Below are positions 58,397-64,000 of a DNA stretch of 64,000 nucleotides, in pieces (the first letter of the stretch is position 1; each line of letters begins with the position of its first letter). The DNA comes from Pelobates cultripes. Its lineage: Eukaryota > Chordata > Amphibia > Anura > Pelobatidae. Under the pieces are notes generated by a model. The model worked only from the letters and a program-made list of their open reading frames with translations, did not search any database and had not been told where the DNA came from. The stretch is from positions 330,347,960-330,411,959 of the forward strand of contig OW240913.1 in assembly GCA_933207985.1 (NCBI GenBank). The letters are read 5' to 3'. A program made the position numbers and the translations under genes.

Positions 58397-59684
58397 TTAA
58401 AGAGACACAATAGTCACTAAAGCAATTTTAGCTTATTGGGGCAGTCTTGGTGTATAGATAATGCCCCTGCAGTCTCACTGCTTAATTATCTGCAATTTAG
58501 GAGTTAAATCACTTTGTTTATGCACAATAGTCATACCTCCCTGCATGTGAATTACACAGCCTGTCCCTAATTAATCTTAAGCGCTCTCTCCTTGACGGCC
58601 ATTCAGCAACAAGCTATAACTGAACGGCCCCAGCAGCACTTAGCCATCATCGCCCTGGAATTGAAATCGGCCACTCTTCCCTCACATCCCCGGTCACTTT
58701 TACTCCTCGTGTTTCCACCTTTACCAACAAGCCAGGAGAGCACTAATTGGAGGGAAGATACTATGGACTATGAGGAACAATTGTTACCATTTATTTGACC
58801 ACAGGAACTCACGATATTAGACCGGCCAAGACCACTTTCACTCTGGAACTATTTTGGGCTTCGACCACATGTGTGACCGTTCAAAACTTTACCCCAAACA
58901 ATTTCTTAATGGATCCGGGTGCTATTTGGACAACGTGGGCGCTCGGACAAGAGCTATCCGGAGATCTATGACATGTGGGGTTCCTGTGTGCTTTAACTGT
59001 ATTTTGGGGTGTTTTTATGTTTTACATGTTGGACGCTCTCTATGCAGGAGATAATTAGTTTAGCGGTCAGCAACTCATTATCTCCCAGACACAGAGGGGC
59101 CTGGGCGGGTACTGTGTGAACTGAATAGAGATTCCATGCTGGGGTCTGTGCATAAAAGCTCAATAAAAATTAGTTGTACTCCCAGAACTGTGTGTCATCC
59201 AGTTACTGGGGAAATTGGCTATATTCACTAAGAAGCGCTTTATTTCAGCTCGAGAGGATGTTGGCAGAAATATTCAGTCTCAGGATTGCAGCTCCACTAC
59301 ACAGCCTTCCTAAACACTTCCTGTAAAGTGTCATCTAATGTTTTTACTTCCTTTATTGCACATTCTGTTTCACTTAGAATTTTTTATCCTCTGCTGTGAT
59401 AATATCTTGCAACTTGCAGATCCACCTGTGTGTGATTAAAGTTCAATTTACAGTAGATAAAAACTTCTAAAGCAAATTAACATCTGACTGAAAATATAAA
59501 AAAATCATGCAGACTGTGTCAGTCACAGGCAGGGGAGGTGTCGCTAGGGCTGCATGGACAGAAACAATGTGATGTAACTCCTAAATGGCAGATAATTGAG
59601 CAGTGAGACTTCAGGGGAATGCTCTATACACCAAAACTGCTCTATTAAGCTGAAGTTGTTTTTGTGAATATAGTGTCCCTTTAA
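58397..59684. mobile_element. TTAA MITE interrupted by another insertion
   Basis: TTAA at 58397-58400 and 59681-59684 flank 58401-59680. The left end AGAGACACAATAGTCACTAA pairs with a right end reading inward AGGGACACTATATTCAC. The outer parts match 21434-21956 in reverse orientation (CACTGCTCAATTAT, CCTTCCTAAACACTTCCTGT). The middle, 58563-59297, is foreign. Confidence 0.85.
58553..59307 (+). mobile_element. 735-bp insertion with 10-bp TSD, LTR-like features
   Basis: TACACAGCCT occurs at 58553-58562 and 59298-59307, so 58563-59297 was inserted into the MITE. The insert contains a TGCATAAAAGCTCAATAAAA stretch (59151-59170), like a TATA box or polyadenylation region of an LTR. It has no TG...CA tips at the duplication. 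It could be a retroposed transcript or a decayed retroelement part. No long protein frame was recognised. Confidence 0.65.
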
Positions 59685-61083
59685 CTGCAAACAGGACATT
59701 AGTCCTATTGCACTTAATATGCAGGTGCTATATAGAACCGAAAGACACAATAATACTCTATCATTGTCATTAGCACAGACTTCTGACTACACTCTGTGAC
59801 TTCAAATGCAAATGATAAAGTATTCCTTATAGGTTGCCAGGCAACATGAGGACTTCACTCTAAAAACTGACAGGATTTTAGATGTAGACATGACAGGCAG
59901 ATACAGTAACAAATTGCGATGATGCTTTTGAACAAAGGGCACAGAAGACAGTAATGTCACGGACCTGATTCCTGGACCTTTGTCTTTTCTACAAATGATT
60001 CAATAAAGAGTTTAGCCTGAGCCTGGTATCATTAAATTCAATGCAATGCCCATGTAGGAATTTTTCTGTAACTAGAAGGAGGCACCACATGTTGATGGGT
60101 CTGAAGCTGGCATTGCTAGACTGCTATAATTATTAAATGACAATATTTTTGCTTTTGTTGTTGGAAGTCAATTTTAATGTTACAGTTGCTGGAGCATCTG
60201 GAGGGTTTAACTGCCATCATTCTTAGCCTCTCTCAAATTGCAATGTCGAAGATGCAGATAAACACTCAGTTTAATTTTTTTTTTTTTACATTTACATCCT
60301 ATTTCTGAAGGCTGTCTTTGTAATGAAATTCTTGTGATTTGCCAAGGCTGATTCTGTGAATAATTAGAAACAAAATCCTCCACCATCCCACTCAATTGGC
60401 ACTTGAAGTACCCAGGTAAGCATCGAGACATTCAACATGGTTTGACTCCTCACTGTGGGATGGCACTAGGCGACTCGTGACATCATAGCTACAACAGCAC
60501 ACTACAGTGGTTATGGTGCTTTGAATGCCTGTGTAGAGAAGGCAGTAATTATTCTGAGATTGTTAACAGGTATAAAAAGTTCTACAGTTAACTTCCTTTA
60601 ATTACCCTTGAAGCATTTTCTTTATTCCAGGTAAATAATTGATGCCAATTACAAAGTATGTTTTCTGTAACCTTGTATTATATTTGTATTGTGGTATAAG
60701 CCATCATTACCTTACCAAGAACAATGGAGATTACATGTGACGGTTTAGTATTAGCAGAATGCCGAGGGAGGCTGCAACTTTGAGACTACAAAATGTATCA
60801 GAATTTATTTGTGTTCAGTTCTTTCAAATGTATAAATACATACATGAAAATGTATTATAGACATGCAGGGAAAACTTCCCTAATTCGACTAGAAAATCCA
60901 ACATATCTTCTAAATATTAATAAAGAGAAACACAGTATAACTTGAATAGAACATAGGACTCAAAATTTCCAGACAGCCCTGACTTGGACATCCCACTGCA
61001 TGTGTTGAGACTCAGGTTCTTTGAAAGTAGTATTTTATTAACAGTGGCCACACCGTTGATATCGGGGGCCGACAGGACTAGGG
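59685..61083. other. Intron sequence, nothing recognised
   Basis: No gene or classified repeat was seen. Confidence 0.5.
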
Positions 61084-61563
61084 ATAAAGAAACACTCCAA
61101 CCATCTAAAGCACTTTAGCTTGCTGAAGTGCTTTATATGTGTAGAGTGTGTCTTCCTTTTTTTTTTTCATTTTACAAAAAGTGCAGATTTCAATAGAAAT
61201 TTACACTTTTATAAATCAACCTTGTTACACCCCCGTGGCTGTCAATCAGACAACAGACCATGTTACTTCCTGCTTTGGTTAGCTCAGTGGAGCTAAACTC
61301 AAGAAGCAGGGAATTGCTCAGAGCACCTGCTTTGCAGAGACTTCTCATTGAGCTGTATTGGGAAGTAAATGATTGGATAGTAAGAGAAAGTCTGGAAAGA
61401 AGAAGAGACAAGAAATCTGAAGCTTTTACAAGTTGTTTTTAGATATACTCCAAATGAAATAATGCATGCCTGTTTACATTAGGGTATATCTACTAAATAG
61501 TTAATTTATATTTTGTATTATATTTTTATTTTATTTGCATTTGGCAGTGGAGTGTCGCTTTAA
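61084..61563. mobile_element. TTAA MITE
   Basis: The element is about 61088-61559 (472 bp). The left end is AGAAACACTCCAACC after ATAA (a mutated TTAA); the right end reads inward AGCGACACTCCACTGCC before TTAA at 61560-61563. The left terminus resembles that of 19519. There is no coding capacity. Confidence 0.75.
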
Positions 61564-61814
61564 GCTATGGACCTGGCAGATGTACTCTTTTAAAATAGGT
61601 TAGCCTCTTAGGACCCAGAAACTCCATTTCTCTTTGTTGGTGGACTTGTTTATTTAAAAATATATACATAGCAGGACTTTAAAATTTGCAATCCCATTTT
61701 ACTCGTCTAGCCTTAAAATGTATCCATTACAAGCTATAGCATACCTACCAAGGGTGAAAGTCTACTTACCATGGATACATTTTAACTTGCCAATGGCTAG
61801 TGGGAATTTTGAGC

Positions 61815-62275
61815 CCTGTACATAATATAAATATTACGGTTCACAGTTCAAGTGAGAAAACTAACCAATAGAGGTAAAAAGAAGAGGAGCAGTAAAAAAA
61901 CATTTTAAAAAAATATATATATTTATACACGTATGACCTTTATTATATATAAATACAGATTTTTTTTCTGCTACTAATTTTTCCCTCTGCTGGTTACTTC
62001 TCAAGTGAACTGTGAAGAAAATGAACATTGAATGGCTGTTCCCTATCAACCATCTCTTTTTCCCACCAATCATCCCTTTTTTGTTGCCCCAGCCAGAACT
62101 CTGTATCACAAATCAAACAAATAACCTCGTCCACTGCACAAGACTTTTGTTCGGTTATATGCCTCTATGGTGATTCGGAGTTACGGAATTCAGACAACCT
62201 GCTGATTGTCTTAAAGTTAGACAAATTGCAATTTGACCAAAAACAAATGCACAGTTCTAATACAAGGTGAAACAC
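61815..62275. mobile_element. Dispersed MITE-like repeat, copy 4
   Basis: The core GGTTCACAGTTCAAGTGAG-AAAACTAACCAATAGAGG is followed about 130 bp later by its inverted counterpart (CTGGTTACTTCTCAAGTGAA). The whole therefore forms a large imperfect palindrome. It is the clearest copy of the family seen near 9060, 11210 and 22460. Confidence 0.6.
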
Positions 62276-62485
62276 CTGCCAGTTAATTTAGGATACATAT
62301 GTAAGTGTGGTTAATAGTGAATAGAAGACTTAATTTTTAATAGAAGATCCTGTAGATTTAAAAAAAATAAAATTCTCACATACCTCCAAGTTTTAGACCT
62401 TAATGGGACAGTTAGTGCAGAACTAACCAGACACTGAGTAAGTGTTTCCAGAGGGAAACCGTCATCAAGGGTAACTAATTAAACC

Positions 62486-62620
62486 GGTGTTTCCCAACCC
62501 AGTACTCATGGCCCACCATCAGTCCAGGTTGTGTCAGTATCTCCATTGGAATAAAACTGGGAAATATATAAATACTGGATTGTTGGTGGGCCATGAGGAC
62601 TGGGTTGGGGAACACTGGTC
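62486..62620. mobile_element. Palindromic MITE (GTGTTTCCCAACC type)
   Basis: The left end CCGGTGTTTCCCAACCCAGT pairs with a right end reading inward CCAGTGTTCCCCAACCCAGT. Inner arms share TGGCCCACCA and TGGTGGGCCA. The terminal motif resembles hAT-type MITEs of vertebrates. The TSD is not clear. Confidence 0.75.
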
Positions 62621-62639
62621 TATAATGGCAGTGTATCCG

Positions 62640-63215
62640 CACATGGACAACACACAGTGACAATGTATCTACACACCGGCAACAATAATAACAAATTATT
62701 TAACCAGGAAAGGTACATTCAGATTACTCTGGTCTCCAAGTGCATCGTGGGTATGTTACCTTTGCCCAACATGCAGGGATGTTGCTATTACCCAATTTAA
62801 TGGTACTCATTTTATCTATCTCAGAAGGATGAAGGGCTGAATCAACCCTGCCAGGATTTAAACCTGCAACCCCAAAGGGTTGAACAGATTCTACTGATAA
62901 TGCATTAGCCCATTGAGCTATCTCACCGGCCTAAATAGTGACAATGTATCTACAGACCAGCAACAAAAAGTGACAATGTATCTACATACCAGCAACAAAT
63001 AGTGACAATGTATCTACACACCGGCAACAAAAAGTGACAATGTATCTACATACCAGCAACAAATAGTGACAATGTATCTACACACCGGCAACAAACAGTG
63101 ACAATGTATCCACATACCAGCAACAAATAGTGACAATGTATCTACACACCGGCAACAAACAGTGACAATGTATCTACATACCAGCAACAAATAGTGACAA
63201 TGTATCTACACAGTA
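62640..63215 (+). repeat. 32-bp minisatellite, split by a SINE
   Basis: AGTGACAATGTATCTACA recurs every 32 bp (62941, 62973, 63005 and so on to 63197) followed by alternating ACACCGGCAACAA and TACCAGCAACAA variants. There are nine units after the SINE and at least one before it. Most neighbouring units alternate, giving a 64-bp higher-order period. Confidence 0.92.
62685..62932 (-). mobile_element. tRNA-derived SINE
   Basis: On the minus strand the head reads GGCCGGTGAGATAGCTCAAT-GGG, an RNA polymerase III A box, and about 55 bp later GGTTTAAATCC, a B box (consensus GGTTCGAATCC). A body of about 150 bp follows and ends in (TTA)n. The B box change and the body show this is not a working tRNA gene. 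It sits inside the 32-bp minisatellite. Confidence 0.82.
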
Positions 63216-64000
63216 GCAGCATGTGTGTTACAAGTCAAAGCAAGGGTAATTATAGGAAGCATCAGAAGGAAAATTCGAACATAAATATGGCTCTCAAAAA
63301 AACTGTTTAAGGCATTTTAGAACAATTGTCCTTGTCAGTGCGGACATGGACATTTTCCAGTCCCCCTATGATTAAATAATTTTCATGCTGTAGTTTGTTT
63401 AAAACATTTTGATTAACAGATGTGTCTTCAGAGGTCACCTTAATAAGGACTGATTTCAGTCAATTAATCCATCCCAGTAGCACAATCACAATTGCACAAC
63501 AAGAATTATTATATCAACTTTAAATGAAAAAAAAAAAACCTAACATAAATTGGATGAACAATAGTGAATTTAGCAAAATGAGAATAAGCAGGTAGATGAA
63601 CGGATATGCAGCTAGCAAAAGTCATGTTAACTTTAACATGTGCAACAATTTCAAGAGGTTACAGATGTGAAGTCATTGATTATTTTTGCAAACTCAGTTG
63701 AAAAGCCATTACTTTAGAACTCTCTGAAAGTACATTAGTCTCCTAGTGCAGCTATTGTGTACAAGTTGCTGTAACCCCAACAGCAAGCAAAATATAAATC
63801 CACAAAGCGCAACTTAGTTATAGTGGCCCAATGGTGCAGCCCAAATGTATTCAAAGAGCCTTCAAAGTACAGACGTTTCATGCCAACAGCGCTATGGGCT
63901 CCCCACAAGACGGTCCTTAGGGGCCATTTCATCAAAATAGCCACTAATAAAAAAGCTAGAAAAGACCAAACTTCTCCTGGAGTACCAATCGGCCCTACGT
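63216..64000. other. Intron sequence, nothing recognised
   Basis: No gene or classified repeat was seen up to the window end. Confidence 0.5.

Noticed and set aside
62840..62932. Functional tRNA gene on the minus strand
   Set aside because: The A and B boxes are recognisable but the cloverleaf is not, and a SINE body and (TTA)n tail follow.
62640..63215. CRISPR-like array with 32-bp spacing
   Set aside because: Whole units are near identical with no unique spacers, the genome is eukaryotic, and it is a minisatellite.
57323..64000. M1-encoding 5' exon of KCNK2
   Set aside because: I scanned the minus strand for the M1 and pre-cap motifs and saw none; it is probably beyond the window.

Overview
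The window is vertebrate nuclear DNA, most likely from a frog or other amphibian. It is intron-rich, with no bacterial-style operons. Its retroelement and DNA-transposon mix (L1/Tx1-like LINEs, Rex1/CR1-like LINEs with 8-bp tandem tails, TTAA-bounded MITEs, hAT and Tc1 remnants) matches what I know of anuran genomes. The species was not determined.

The only host gene I can support is on the minus strand: three consecutive internal exons of a two-pore-domain potassium channel, best matched to KCNK2 (TREK-1). In transcription order they are 57205-57322 (extracellular cap end and first pore helix), 7876-8036 (first selectivity-filter end, M2 and linker) and 2453-2639 (M3 and second pore). Splice sites and codon phases (0/1, 1/0, 0/1) agree across all three. 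The 5' exons (N-terminus, M1) and 3' exons (M4, C-tail) lie outside the window. About 54 kb of the window is therefore two KCNK2 introns (49,168 bp and 5,236 bp), and the flanks are intron too.

Layout: 1-2.4 kb holds a Rex-like 3' tail, a minus-strand L1 ORF1 remnant and a GC-rich ORF of unknown origin. 2.4-8 kb holds two exons, a CA-rich repeat and a 307-bp hAT MITE next to an exon. 8-23 kb is intron with scattered MITEs, a Rex-like LINE and a 546-bp element with terminal direct repeats. 23-31 kb is a nearly full-length but dead L1/Tx1-like element carrying a pogo-like insertion and a second, antisense L1. 31-41 kb holds LINE fragments and MITEs. 41.9-44.5 kb is one hAT-like element nested in another and filled with minisatellites. 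46.4-49.6 kb is a Tc1 pseudogene split by a hAT-like element that itself contains a MITE and a solo LTR. 54.6-56.4 kb is a foldback-type element interrupted by a Rex-like LINE. 57-64 kb holds the upstream exon, more MITEs, and a minisatellite split by a tRNA-derived SINE.

I found no novel host system. The notable content is the transposon stratigraphy: many insertions can be dated relative to one another because target-site duplications, terminal inverted repeats and restored reading frames are visible.
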